Origin: Bacillota bacterium | Lineage (GTDB): Bacteria > Bacillota > Clostridia > Acetivibrionales > DSM-1351 | Reading direction: 5' to 3' | Assembly (NCBI GenBank): GCA_023441625.1 | Contig: JAEZOA010000023.1 | Span: forward strand, 1 to 64,000 | Length of the DNA stretch: 64,000 nucleotides | In this document: in pieces, positions 17,154-25,743 of the stretch | How the letters are laid out: every line of letters begins with the position of its first letter | How positions within the stretch are numbered: the stretch's first letter is position 1 | Position numbers and translations under genes: made by a program | The notes under the pieces: generated by a model | What the model was told of the DNA's origin: nothing | The model's database searches: none | Seen by the model: the letters and a program-made list of their open reading frames with translations, nothing else

Positions 17154-18083
17154 TTATAGTTGGTTAATAACTATTTCCTGCTTAAGCTGCTTAACTCTCT
17201 CATTTTTTATCATACCGATTTCAATAAATTCAGTATTAGAGGATGCACATGCACATCCCAATCTAAAGAATTCCTCTATTGATAAGTCATCACCAATACC
17301 AGCACACATGCCCGCCACCATTGAATCACCAGAGCCTATAGTATTGACAACAGCTACATTAACAGGTAAAGCCTTAAATGTGGTATTTTCGCTCACCAGT
17401 ATAGCTCCCTGTGCCCCTAGAGAGGTGACAACTATCTTTACTCCCTGGCTTATTATCTCTTTACAAGCATCTATAATCTGGCTATCACAAGTAAACTCTG
17501 TTTGAAAATATGTTGAGAGTTCTCGTAAATTGGGTTTAATCAAATAAGGTTTAGCCTTAATCCCTTTCTTGAGTACTTCTCCACTGGCATCTAATATAGT
17601 TTTTACACCAAATTTATTTGCTTCTTCTATAAGCTGTGCATATGTATCAGTCCCTAGTCCTCTTGGGAGTCCGCCTGAACAAACAAGTAACTTTTTGTTC
17701 ATTATTTGTCGTCTGAACTTTTCCATGAATTGATTCCACACGCTTTGGTTTATTATTGGTCCCTCTTCAAGTATCTCTGTTTCTGTATTATTTACTTTAT
17801 CTATAATATTGTTATTAGTTCTAGACTGCCCCTGAACTTCAAGAAAATGTGTTTCCGCACCAATATCAACAAGGCTATTTTCTAGCCACAGCCCATTGTT
17901 ACCTGCTTTAAAGCCTAATACAGCAACTTTGTGTCTAAGCATGGTTGTAACTCTTGCAACATTGATGCCCTTACCTCCAGGTGATTGTATACAATTATTA
18001 ACCCTATATAATCCTCCTGCACAAAAGTCATCTATTATATAAATTTTATCCACAGCAGGGCTTAAAGATAGTACTGTAATCAT
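17154..18083 (-). CDS. PfkB family sugar kinase (1-phosphofructokinase type)
   Basis: Ribokinase-fold kinase of the FruK/LacC branch, phosphorylating a phosphorylated hexose with ATP. 309 aa. Substrate-binding LSPAVDKIYIID and SPGGKGINVARV lie at the N-terminus, CSGGLPRG in the middle, and the anion-hole/catalytic GSGDSMVAGMCAG near the C-terminus (GSGD instead of the more common GAGD, with the catalytic Asp kept). No PTS gene is adjacent, so fructose-1-phosphate versus tagatose-6-phosphate is undecided. Start ATG with AAGGAG upstream. Confidence 0.88.
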   Translation of the reverse strand: MITVLSLSPAVDKIYIIDDFCAGGLYRVNNCIQSPGGKGINVARVTTMLRHKVAVLGFKAGNNGLWLENSLVDIGAETHFLEVQGQSRTNNNIIDKVNNTETEILEEGPIINQSVWNQFMEKFRRQIMNKKLLVCSGGLPRGLGTDTYAQLIEEANKFGVKTILDASGEVLKKGIKAKPYLIKPNLRELSTYFQTEFTCDSQIIDACKEIISQGVKIVVTSLGAQGAILVSENTTFKALPVNVAVVNTIGSGDSMVAGMCAGIGDDLSIEEFFRLGCACASSNTEFIEIGMIKNERVKQLKQEIVINQL

Positions 18084-18219
18084 TAATTTGTGGTCTCCTT
18101 AGAATTTATAACAAAGTTCTTGGATTAACCCCATCAGAATCTTTGACATCTAATTTTTTAGCACAGTCAAATTATATTATACCACTAAAAATTGATGTAT
18201 GGATAGCATGGACACAAAT

Positions 18220-18255
18220 AAAATGAGAGTTGGCGGTTTACCCTACTCTCATTTT
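18220..18255 (-). terminator. Intrinsic terminator of the 44-aa gene (possibly bidirectional)
   Basis: AAAATGAGAGT pairs with ACTCTCATTTT (11 bp). On the minus strand it is followed by TTATTTG and lies 35 bases after the small gene at 18290-18424. Confidence 0.7.
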
Positions 18256-18289
18256 ATTTTATTGCCTTTAATTTTAAATAAGTGTAATA

Positions 18290-18424
18290 CTACTTTTTAC
18301 CCTTATCCTTACTATTACCACAGCCGCAGCTCTTTCCACCACCATTGTTATTTTTATTCTCTCCAAGCTGATCATTGTCAAATGATAATTTCCCATTATC
18401 GCTTTTTTGTTTATCTTTACTCAT
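18290..18424 (-). CDS. 44-residue Gly/Lys-rich peptide with SCGCG motif
   Basis: Short gene encoding a hydrophilic peptide: MSKDKQKSDNGKLSF..., an Asn/Gly run, then GGGKSCGCGNSKDKGKK at the C-terminus. It has AGGAAGG eight bases before its ATG and its own terminator, so it is likely expressed. There is no leader-peptide cleavage motif, neighbouring modification gene or hydrophobic segment. The CGC pair could bind metal. Family not recognised. Confidence 0.55.
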   Translation of the reverse strand: MSKDKQKSDNGKLSFDNDQLGENKNNNGGGKSCGCGNSKDKGKK

Positions 18425-18537
18425 AAGTAACTTCCTTCCTAAAATTAAGATTAACTGTCTTATTCAATTTTATCTGCTAAAATTGAGTGTTATTATAGTT
18501 ATCCCTTGCAAATATAAATTTATTCTCTAGTTGGTAT

Positions 18538-19500
18538 TTAAATTTTAAAAGCTGCTCTATTTAGTCTAACTATTTCAGGGGTCTTGTATAGCCTGTCTGA
18601 AAGCTTCAATAGTGCTTTATCCTTCATTTTAGCCTCCAACATAATATCTATGTCTTTACCAAATTCCTTTGCAATATTAAGAAAGTCCATAAAATCCTCA
18701 TAATTAACATAATCTGCATGGCTTCTGAACTCTTTTTCACTTTTGGGGCTTGAGAAATGAACCTTCGGAGGGTCTGACTCATTTACCCAGGTTTTGTAAA
18801 TTCTAGGTAAGAGTTCCTGTATAGGTTCGCCATTGCTAACACATTTATGATGATGAACGTCAAGTACCATTGGAATGTGTAGCTCTTCACAAATTTTCAG
18901 TACGTCTACCGCAGTATATGACTTATCATCATTTTCCAAAATTATTCTTTTACATATTCTTTCAGGGAGTTTTACAAAATTTTGTTTGAACCTTTCAATC
19001 GCTCTTTCTTTGTCACCATATACTCCACCAACATGCAATACCAATTTATATTTAAAATCATTAAGTCCCATTCCTTCAAACAAATTAACATGATAATCAA
19101 GATCTCGAATTGATGCCTCAAGAACTTCTGGCTTAATAGAATTTAAGTTTGTAAAATGATCAGGATGAGCACTTATTCTGAAATTATTGGATTTTATATA
19201 GTCACCTAGTTTTTTTAGTCCCTCATGAAATTCATTTATATAGTCCCAACCGCACAATTCATTATGTGTTGCTAGAGGTATCAGCTTGGAAGTAACTCTA
19301 TACACCTCAATATTTAGTGCATAATTATTCTTTAGTATCCTTAAGGTATTCTCTATATTAGAGTTGGATACCTTAGCTAACCGAGCACATCTTGCATTGT
19401 CATCTTTGAGACTTTTATATATTGCGTAAGTAACCGTCCCTGAAGGCGAACAATTCTCTAAGTCTAGTGTCATTGCAACAAATCCTAGTCTAAAAATCAT
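18538..19500 (-). CDS. uvsE: UV damage endonuclease UvsE/UVDE
   Basis: TIM-barrel, metal-dependent endonuclease that nicks 5' of UV photoproducts. 320 aa from the ATG at 19498-19500 (GGGAG six bases upstream; an in-frame start 23 codons earlier adds an unconserved leader). Conserved features: RLGFVAM start, NARCARLAKVSNSN, RISAHPDH, KLVLHVGGVYGDKERA, ILENDDKSYTA, PMVLDVHHHKC and VHFSSPKSEKEFRSHADYV with the metal-binding His/Glu/Asp residues. Single gene. Confidence 0.93.
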   Translation of the reverse strand: MIFRLGFVAMTLDLENCSPSGTVTYAIYKSLKDDNARCARLAKVSNSNIENTLRILKNNYALNIEVYRVTSKLIPLATHNELCGWDYINEFHEGLKKLGDYIKSNNFRISAHPDHFTNLNSIKPEVLEASIRDLDYHVNLFEGMGLNDFKYKLVLHVGGVYGDKERAIERFKQNFVKLPERICKRIILENDDKSYTAVDVLKICEELHIPMVLDVHHHKCVSNGEPIQELLPRIYKTWVNESDPPKVHFSSPKSEKEFRSHADYVNYEDFMDFLNIAKEFGKDIDIMLEAKMKDKALLKLSDRLYKTPEIVRLNRAAFKI

Positions 19501-19636
19501 GTGTATCTCCCGTTTCGAGCTGCTAGCAGCACCAGTTATTGTTTTCTCAATGATTATTAATTTAATCAATAATTCTGTTATATTATTCCCTACAATACTA
19601 GTAAAAACAACAAATAAAAAAACTCTTTGGATTTTC

Positions 19637-20314
19637 TCACTTCTTAACTATATGTATTTTATTATTATTGTTAAGCTTAAATACAATTCGACCTCCCATA
19701 GTTATTACAGAACCTAATAATCCAAAAGCCATATCCTTTTGAGAATCCCACAGATCACCTTGAATTCCCAATAAAACAGCCGCTTGTTCTGCACTCAAAA
19801 AAACGACATATAGCATTTGGATCAATTCATATATTGCACAAATTGAAAGGATAATAGAACTTGAAAGGACACATGCTTGAATATATCTGAGTCGGAACCT
19901 ATGATATAAAACCTCCATAACAGGTAAAGCCATTAACAATCCAAAAACCAGACTAACAAGTCTGTCAAAATTATTCCTCTTGAATCCAAGGTATAGCTTC
20001 ATCCAAGCCCCAATTGGACATATTGAATATGTATAATGTGCACCTATAGCATGCAGAACTAATAAAATTAAAATGCAAATATATGATGAATTTGTTAATC
20101 TGTACTTTTTGTATAATCCTACTAATAGCAGCACCACAATAAATGAAACTGAATTTTCAAGCCACCATTGAAATCTATCAACAGGTTTTATGGATAAAAC
20201 AGCAATTATAGCAATGTATATTATAATTATAAGATGAAGTCTACCATTCTTTTTAAAAGCTATTGAATATTTTGAAGCATAAACCAATGTAATTTTTCTT
20301 TTTTTAATGAACAT
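19637..20314 (-). CDS. DUF2238 (YjdF-like) integral membrane protein
   Basis: 225 residues, about six membrane segments. Diagnostic stretches of the DUF2238/YjdF family are visible: LHAIGAHYTY (~88-97), NNFDRLVSLVFGLLMALPVMEV, a conserved ICAIYELIQM, and GIQGDLWDSQKDMAFGLLGS (~182-201). The biochemical role of this family is unknown. Start ATG with AGGTGG upstream. It is divergent from the GtrA gene at 20485. Confidence 0.85.
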   Translation of the reverse strand: MFIKKRKITLVYASKYSIAFKKNGRLHLIIIIYIAIIAVLSIKPVDRFQWWLENSVSFIVVLLLVGLYKKYRLTNSSYICILILLVLHAIGAHYTYSICPIGAWMKLYLGFKRNNFDRLVSLVFGLLMALPVMEVLYHRFRLRYIQACVLSSSIILSICAIYELIQMLYVVFLSAEQAAVLLGIQGDLWDSQKDMAFGLLGSVITMGGRIVFKLNNNNKIHIVKK

Positions 20315-20484
20315 TTTTATACCACCTATTTATTTTGGTATTTAATATGGTAAAATCTAAATAAAATCAGTATTGAACAATGTAATATTTATATATACTT
20401 TTATGGACTTAAATATGTCACGTTATTTGTAAAGACTTATTTAAAATCAAATAAATAATTAAACTACAGAAAAGAAGGAAAACA

Positions 20485-20898
20485 ATGAGTACTTATAGGA
20501 TTCTAAAGGAAAAATTTATTGATAAGTTTGGTCAGTTAATTAAATATGGTTTAGTAGGAGTAGTAAATACAATACTAACCATAATTATTTTATTTGTATT
20601 AATGAATATATTTGGAGTATCCTATAAAATCTCCAACGCGGTGGGATATGTAGCAGGTTTCCTTAATAGCTTTATTATGAACAAACTTTGGACATTCAAT
20701 CAGAATCAAACATCTACAATAAGGCAGTTTTTAAAGTTTACATTAGTTTTTGCTGTATGCTATTTACTACAGTTAGGCTTGGTTATTCTCTTTGTAGATG
20801 GTTTACATGTTAATAAAAACATATCTCAAATAATTGGAATGGTCTTTTATACGCTTATTGGTTTCATTTTTAATAAGCTGTTTACTTTTAAAGGTTAA
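20485..20898 (+). CDS. GtrA family membrane protein
   Basis: 137 residues with four membrane segments. The family signature is visible: LIKYGLVGVVNTILTIIILF at the first helix, NAVGYVAGFLNSFIMNKLWTF in the middle and GFIFNKLFTFKG at the end. GtrA proteins are linked to polysaccharide and cell-wall glycosylation and are thought to move lipid-linked sugars. Start ATG with GAAGGAAAA upstream. A terminator follows at 20946, so it is separate from the sugar-nucleotide gene at 21365. Confidence 0.9.
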   Translation: MSTYRILKEKFIDKFGQLIKYGLVGVVNTILTIIILFVLMNIFGVSYKISNAVGYVAGFLNSFIMNKLWTFNQNQTSTIRQFLKFTLVFAVCYLLQLGLVILFVDGLHVNKNISQIIGMVFYTLIGFIFNKLFTFKG

Positions 20899-20945
20899 TT
20901 GTATATTTATAACATATGCTTATTTCTTTAATATTTGCAAATACT

Positions 20946-20982
20946 AGATAGTAACTAAGTAATTTTTATTTAGTTACTATCT
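20946..20982 (+). terminator. Intrinsic terminator after gtrA-like gene
   Basis: AGATAGTAACTAA pairs perfectly with TTAGTTACTATCT around an 11-base loop. The following GTATTTATT is a modest T-rich tail. Confidence 0.7.
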
Positions 20983-21012
20983 GTATTTATTAATATTGGA
21001 GGAAAGCATACA

Positions 21013-21276
21013 ATGAATAAACAAATTACGGCTCTGTACACAAATTTATATGATGCAAATAATGCAATGAATTGTCTAAGGACAAATGGAATAACAATGG
21101 CTCAATTAAACATATCTGAATTTGGACTTCATATTGGAATTAACAAAAGAAATATTATAAAAAAATTTCCAGGCGCTATCTTGTCTACTATAGTAAAATT
21201 AGAAATTAATGTTGACTCCGCCAATAGCCCTAGCGTGATTTCGGTCATAGAAGGAAGTTTTGGTGTAATTGACTAG
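21013..21276 (+). CDS. Small protein of unknown function
   Basis: 87 residues, no membrane segment. The start, QITALYTNLYDANNAMNCLRTNGI, looks like the beginning of a beta-alpha-beta (ferredoxin-like) fold, as in small YflT/stress-type domains, but this is weak. It has GGAGG eight bases before the ATG and lies in an AT-rich patch between a terminator and the nucleotidyltransferase gene. Family not recognised. Confidence 0.65.
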   Translation: MNKQITALYTNLYDANNAMNCLRTNGITMAQLNISEFGLHIGINKRNIIKKFPGAILSTIVKLEINVDSANSPSVISVIEGSFGVID

Positions 21277-21364
21277 GACTTTTAAAAGGATTATTATGAT
21301 AAATATTGAATATAATAGTAATGATTTATAAACAGTAAGATCATTCAGTAACGGGGGTGATAGT

Positions 21365-23803
21365 TTGAAAGCTATTATTATGGCTGGTGGGGAAGGCTCT
21401 AGACTTAGACCCCTTACCTGCGAGTTGCCAAAACCGATGGTTTCCATCATGAACAAACCAGTTATGGAGCATATTATTGATTTATTAAAGCAGTACGGTA
21501 TTACTGATATTGGTATTACTCTAATGTATCATCCTCAATTAATTAAAGATTATTTTGGTAAAGGAAGAAATTTAGGAGTTAATATTACTTATTTCATTGA
21601 GGAGACTCCCTTAGGAACTGCTGGGGGAGTAAAAAGTGCCCAAAACTTTTTAGATGAAACCTTTATTGTAATCAGTGGCGATTCTATCACAAATTTAAAT
21701 ATTTCTAAAGCAATTGAATTCCATAAAAGGAAAAATGCGATTGCAACTCTTGTTCTGACAAAGGTTGAGCTCCCATTGGATTATGGAGTTGTATTAACAA
21801 ATGAAGATGGATCGGTTACTGGTTTTCTAGAAAAACCAAGCTGGGGAGAAATATTTAGTGATACAATTAATACAGGCATATACATACTTGAACCAGATAT
21901 TTTTAATTTCATTGAACCAGAAAAAAATACAGACTTCAGCCGAGATGTATTCCCATCTCTTCTATCCTCTTCAAAAAAAATGTTTGGATATATTATGTCA
22001 GATTATTGGTGTGATATAGGTGACATAAGATCATATATAAAATCACATTGTGACATTTTCGATAGAAAGATTAATTTAGATTTTGATGGTGTTCAAATCA
22101 AGGAGAACGTTTGGGTGGGTTCTGGTACAATCATTGAAAGTAATGCAGAGATAATTGGCCCCTGTTTAATTGGCTCAAACTGCAAAATTGGTAATGGTAC
22201 TATAATTGATAATTATACCATAATCGGCAACAATACTATTATTGAAGATGATGTATCTATTGTTCGCAGTATCATATGGGATAATTGTTATGTTGGATAC
22301 GGAAGTGAGTTAAGAGGTGCAATACTTTGTAATCGAGTAAATCTAAAGCATTATATTTCAGTATTTGAAAATGCAGTCATAGGTGAAGGTTGCAAAATTA
22401 GTGAAAGAGTTATAGTTAAGCCCCATATAAAAATATGGCCGGAAAAACTAATTCAACCCTTTGCTGTTATTGACAGGAACATGATATGGGGTACAAAGCA
22501 CTCTAATAAAATATTCGGTGAAAATGGTATTTCAGGAATAATAAATGTTGACATATCTCCTGAATTTGCAACAAGGCTAGGTGCTGCCTATGGTTCACAA
22601 TTCAAACTACAATCTAAGGTTGTGGTTAGCTCAACCAATTCTAACTCGGCAAGAATGTTTAAGCATGCTTTTATTTCAGGTATTTTATCTGTGGGTGTAG
22701 AGGTGTATAATATGAGTAGTCTATTAACTCCTATTGCCAGAACAGCTATCGGATTTTTATCAGTTGAAGGTGGCATACATATAAAAACCGATATTGTGAA
22801 CGAAAATATGATTAGAGTGGACTTCATGGATTCACGGGGTGCTTATATCAGTCGATTTAATGAACGGAAAATAGAAAATTCCTTTTTTAAAGAGGATTTT
22901 AAAAGATGCTCTGCTGAGCAAATAAGCAGGCTAAATAACATCACTGATTTTAGTAATTATTATATGCGCTCAATAAATAGCAAAGCAGATATTTCTGCAA
23001 TAAGAGAAAGGAATTTAAAGGTTCTTGTATGTTCTCAATCTGAGTTTGTGCTTTCCATTGTTATTTCTATGCTTAATGATTTAAGATGCAATGCGATAAG
23101 CTATTTATATTGTAATGATAATGATTTAGACTCATTAGTTGAGCGTATAGCAGAAACCACCTCTGATTTTGCGGCAATCATTGATAAGAATGGCGAAAAC
23201 CTTATATTAGTTGACAAATCAGGCAAAGTAATAAAAGATGATTTGTTTCATGCTTTTGTTTCTCTGATAATATTTAAAACTACTCCGCAATCAACCTTCT
23301 TTATGCCCATTACAGGTTCTGAAGTAGTTAATAAGCTTGCCGTTAGATATAATTGTAGTGTTAAGAGGACAAAAAATAGTTTGCAATCAGTAATGGATGA
23401 AATATTAAATAATAGTAATGACATAAACCCTAAACAATTAATTTTAAGCTTTGATGCAATTGCTGGACTTGTTGAAATAATTCAATATATTTCTATTTCA
23501 AATACTACATTAAGCCAAATTGTATCAGAAATCCCTGACTTCTTTATAACTAGAAGAAGTATCCGTTGTCCATGGGAATTAAAAGGTACAGTTATGCGAA
23601 AAATTATTAATGAGCAAAAAGGTAAAAAAATTGAGCTATTAGATGGAATTAAATTATATTCTGATATAGGTTGGATCCTCATAATTCCTGATGCTGATAA
23701 ACCTATTTTTAAAATAATTTCCGAGGGTAACTCAAGCATTGAGTCTGAAGCTCTCTGTGATATGTATTACACGCTATTAGAAAGGATTATAGGAAACAAT
23801 TAA
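21365..23803 (+). CDS. Nucleotidyltransferase / left-handed beta-helix / degenerate phosphomannomutase fusion
   Basis: 812-aa three-domain protein. Residues 1-230 form a mannose-1-phosphate guanylyltransferase-like domain with AGGEGSRLRPLT, PKPM, the GDSITN metal site and GFLEKP. Residues ~245-370 form hexapeptide beta-helix repeats (IGSNCKIGNGTIIDNYTIIG). Residues ~380-812 form a phosphohexomutase fold in which the TASHNP phosphoserine loop is replaced by ARTAIGFLSVEGGIHI (~458-473) and the DGDxDR metal loop by DKNGENL (~607-613). The second half is therefore probably non-catalytic. Start is TTG at 21365 with GGGGGTGATAG just upstream. Its stop abuts the next gene's ATG. Confidence 0.9.
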   Translation: MKAIIMAGGEGSRLRPLTCELPKPMVSIMNKPVMEHIIDLLKQYGITDIGITLMYHPQLIKDYFGKGRNLGVNITYFIEETPLGTAGGVKSAQNFLDETFIVISGDSITNLNISKAIEFHKRKNAIATLVLTKVELPLDYGVVLTNEDGSVTGFLEKPSWGEIFSDTINTGIYILEPDIFNFIEPEKNTDFSRDVFPSLLSSSKKMFGYIMSDYWCDIGDIRSYIKSHCDIFDRKINLDFDGVQIKENVWVGSGTIIESNAEIIGPCLIGSNCKIGNGTIIDNYTIIGNNTIIEDDVSIVRSIIWDNCYVGYGSELRGAILCNRVNLKHYISVFENAVIGEGCKISERVIVKPHIKIWPEKLIQPFAVIDRNMIWGTKHSNKIFGENGISGIINVDISPEFATRLGAAYGSQFKLQSKVVVSSTNSNSARMFKHAFISGILSVGVEVYNMSSLLTPIARTAIGFLSVEGGIHIKTDIVNENMIRVDFMDSRGAYISRFNERKIENSFFKEDFKRCSAEQISRLNNITDFSNYYMRSINSKADISAIRERNLKVLVCSQSEFVLSIVISMLNDLRCNAISYLYCNDNDLDSLVERIAETTSDFAAIIDKNGENLILVDKSGKVIKDDLFHAFVSLIIFKTTPQSTFFMPITGSEVVNKLAVRYNCSVKRTKNSLQSVMDEILNNSNDINPKQLILSFDAIAGLVEIIQYISISNTTLSQIVSEIPDFFITRRSIRCPWELKGTVMRKIINEQKGKKIELLDGIKLYSDIGWILIIPDADKPIFKIISEGNSSIESEALCDMYYTLLERIIGNN

Positions 23804-24712
23804 ATGAGAACAGTCACTGCCGGAGAAAAACACGAGCACAAAAAAATTGATAAGGTAGTGAAAGATTTTTTTCCAAATCTTTCTTCTACTATGTTATATA
23901 AAACTCTTCGTAAAAAAGATGTAAAGGTAAATGGTGTTCGAGTAAAAGAAGATTATTTTGTCACAGCTGGAGATAAAATTGATATTTATATAATTGATGA
24001 TTTTCTATTTGGTAAAAATGATGAAGGCTATAGTGTTATATATGAAGATAGTAATCTGTTAGTTGTAAATAAGGTTCAGGGCCTGCCCGTACACCCTGAT
24101 AAAAACCAAAAAGAGGCAACACTCATTGATAAGCTTCAGAAGCAGTATGGTTCTGATATCGCATTATGTCATAGACTAGACAGAAATACAAGTGGCTTGG
24201 TTATAATTGCTAAAAATTCTACCACCTTAGAAATTATGCTTGATAAAATAAAAAATAGAGAAATACAAAAATATTACACTTGCATTGTTTCAGGTAAAAT
24301 GGAAAACCAACAGGCTGAGCTTACTGATTTTTTAGAAAAAAACGAAAAAATAAGCAAGGTTTTTATTTCTGATAGAAAGTCAAAGGACTCAGTTCAAATT
24401 GTAACTCGATACAAAGTTATAAAAACTCTGGATAATTTAAGCTTGTTGGAGGTTGAACTCATCACTGGAAAGACTCATCAAATACGTGCCCATCTCGGCT
24501 TTTATGGGCACCCAATAATTGGTGACGGTAAGTATGGCAAGAATTCAGAAAATAAGCAGTATGGTGCAAAATATCAAATGCTTTGCGCTAGTAAGCTTAC
24601 TTTTAGCTTCAAAAGCAGCGCAAAGCACCTCGATTACTTGAGGAATAAGATGATATCTATTGAGCCTCCCTTTGATTTAGAGAAAACAATAAAAAACAAG
24701 AAGATGACATAA
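23804..24712 (+). CDS. RluA family 23S rRNA-type pseudouridine synthase
   Basis: Converts specific uridines in RNA to pseudouridine. 302 aa: an N-terminal S4-like RNA-binding region (~10-75, LYKTLRKKDVKVNGVRVKED), then the RluA catalytic core with HRLDRNTSGLVI (catalytic Asp in the LDR context), TGKTHQIRAH and HPIIGDGKYG. The ATG follows directly on the stop of the preceding gene (TAAATG), so the two are translationally coupled. Which RluA member (RluB/C/D-like) cannot be told by eye. Confidence 0.9.
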   Translation: MRTVTAGEKHEHKKIDKVVKDFFPNLSSTMLYKTLRKKDVKVNGVRVKEDYFVTAGDKIDIYIIDDFLFGKNDEGYSVIYEDSNLLVVNKVQGLPVHPDKNQKEATLIDKLQKQYGSDIALCHRLDRNTSGLVIIAKNSTTLEIMLDKIKNREIQKYYTCIVSGKMENQQAELTDFLEKNEKISKVFISDRKSKDSVQIVTRYKVIKTLDNLSLLEVELITGKTHQIRAHLGFYGHPIIGDGKYGKNSENKQYGAKYQMLCASKLTFSFKSSAKHLDYLRNKMISIEPPFDLEKTIKNKKMT

Positions 24713-24761
24713 AAATACTTATTCTATTTACTTTGCAAATGTTCATAAAGAAAATGCTACC

Positions 24762-25544
24762 TTACTTCTTTATGAACATTTGAACAAATAATTTCCCATA
24801 GGTTGCACTATCCACAATTCCAATACCTGTATGCGTAAACTTTCCATTATAAAGATTGTTTCCACTTTCTTCTACCCAAGCCTTAACAGCTTTCTCAATT
24901 GTTTCATTACCTGCAATATTTTCGCCAGCAGCACTAAACTTGATTTCATACTTTTTCATCATATCAAAAGGAGTACCATAGAGTTTTGATGTATGGCTAA
25001 AATAATTATTATCCTTCATATCTTTTGCTTTTAGTCTCGCTACTTTTAATAAATCAGCATCAAATTCCAGTACCTTTAACCCCTTCTCTTTTCTTGCTTT
25101 ATTTACTAAGTCAAATAGGGTTTGCTCATCAGAGGAAATATCCTTTACCTTTGAAACAGAAGTAGCTGCCTTAGATGTACTTTGTGTGTTTTTTGTTGTA
25201 GCTACAGTATTGTTGGTAGTAGTCTTTGCCTTATCAAGCTTAATATACTGCGAATTAATTGCTCCTACATTACCACTTGAACTTACATATACAGCATACC
25301 AGGAACCTAGCTTCCCAATAACGTTAACCTTCTGGTTTTTTTTAAGTTTGCAAATTATATCAAAAGTTGTGGCAGGACCAGTACGTAGATTTACATCTTC
25401 TGCAGTAACTGCCCCAGTAGTTGAACTCATATGCTGATACGCTTCTGATGCCTCAACCTTAAGCTGTCCCGTTCCTATTGGCATTATAGTAAATAAAAGC
25501 ACCAATAATGCTAAAACTATCTTCAATATCTTTTTTCTTTCCAT
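24762..25544 (-). CDS. Secreted SH3b plus CAP/SCP-domain protein
   Basis: 260-aa exported protein. Residues 1-32 form a signal peptide (KKILKIVLALLVLLFTIMP...VEAS), ~45-105 a bacterial SH3 domain (VNLRTGPATTFDIICKLKKNQKVNVIG), a Thr/Ser-rich linker, then a CAP domain (~140-260) with LFDLVNKARKEKGL, LLKVARLKAKDM, YFSHTS, AAGENIAGN and FTHTGIGI. The domain order matches clostridial YkwD-type wall-associated proteins of unclear biochemical role. Start ATG with GGAGGGG upstream. No operon partners. Confidence 0.88.
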   Translation of the reverse strand: MERKKILKIVLALLVLLFTIMPIGTGQLKVEASEAYQHMSSTTGAVTAEDVNLRTGPATTFDIICKLKKNQKVNVIGKLGSWYAVYVSSSGNVGAINSQYIKLDKAKTTTNNTVATTKNTQSTSKAATSVSKVKDISSDEQTLFDLVNKARKEKGLKVLEFDADLLKVARLKAKDMKDNNYFSHTSKLYGTPFDMMKKYEIKFSAAGENIAGNETIEKAVKAWVEESGNNLYNGKFTHTGIGIVDSATYGKLFVQMFIKK

Positions 25545-25696
25545 AAAACCCCTCCTACAAAAAATAAATATGGTATTTTTTCAGCACAATTACATTGCTG
25601 AATAAATATCCGTATATACTTATTATTGACAGGTTTTTCTTATTTATTTACTTTTTGGATAAATTTAATTAATGTTCTGTAGTGATATATTTCCAT

Positions 25697-25730
25697 TAAA
25701 AAAAGAGGCTATATAAGCTAGCCCCTTCTA
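25697..25730 (-). terminator. Intrinsic terminator of proS
   Basis: On the minus strand AGAAGGGGCTA pairs with TAGCCTCT (small bulge) and is followed by TTTTTTT, 14 bases past the proS stop. Confidence 0.7.
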
Positions 25731-25743
25731 AAATTTTAATATA

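Noticed and set aside
18290..18424. SCIFF-like or other ribosomally made peptide precursor
   Set aside because: Only two cysteines, no radical SAM maturase or transporter nearby, and no leader motif; kept as an unknown small protein.
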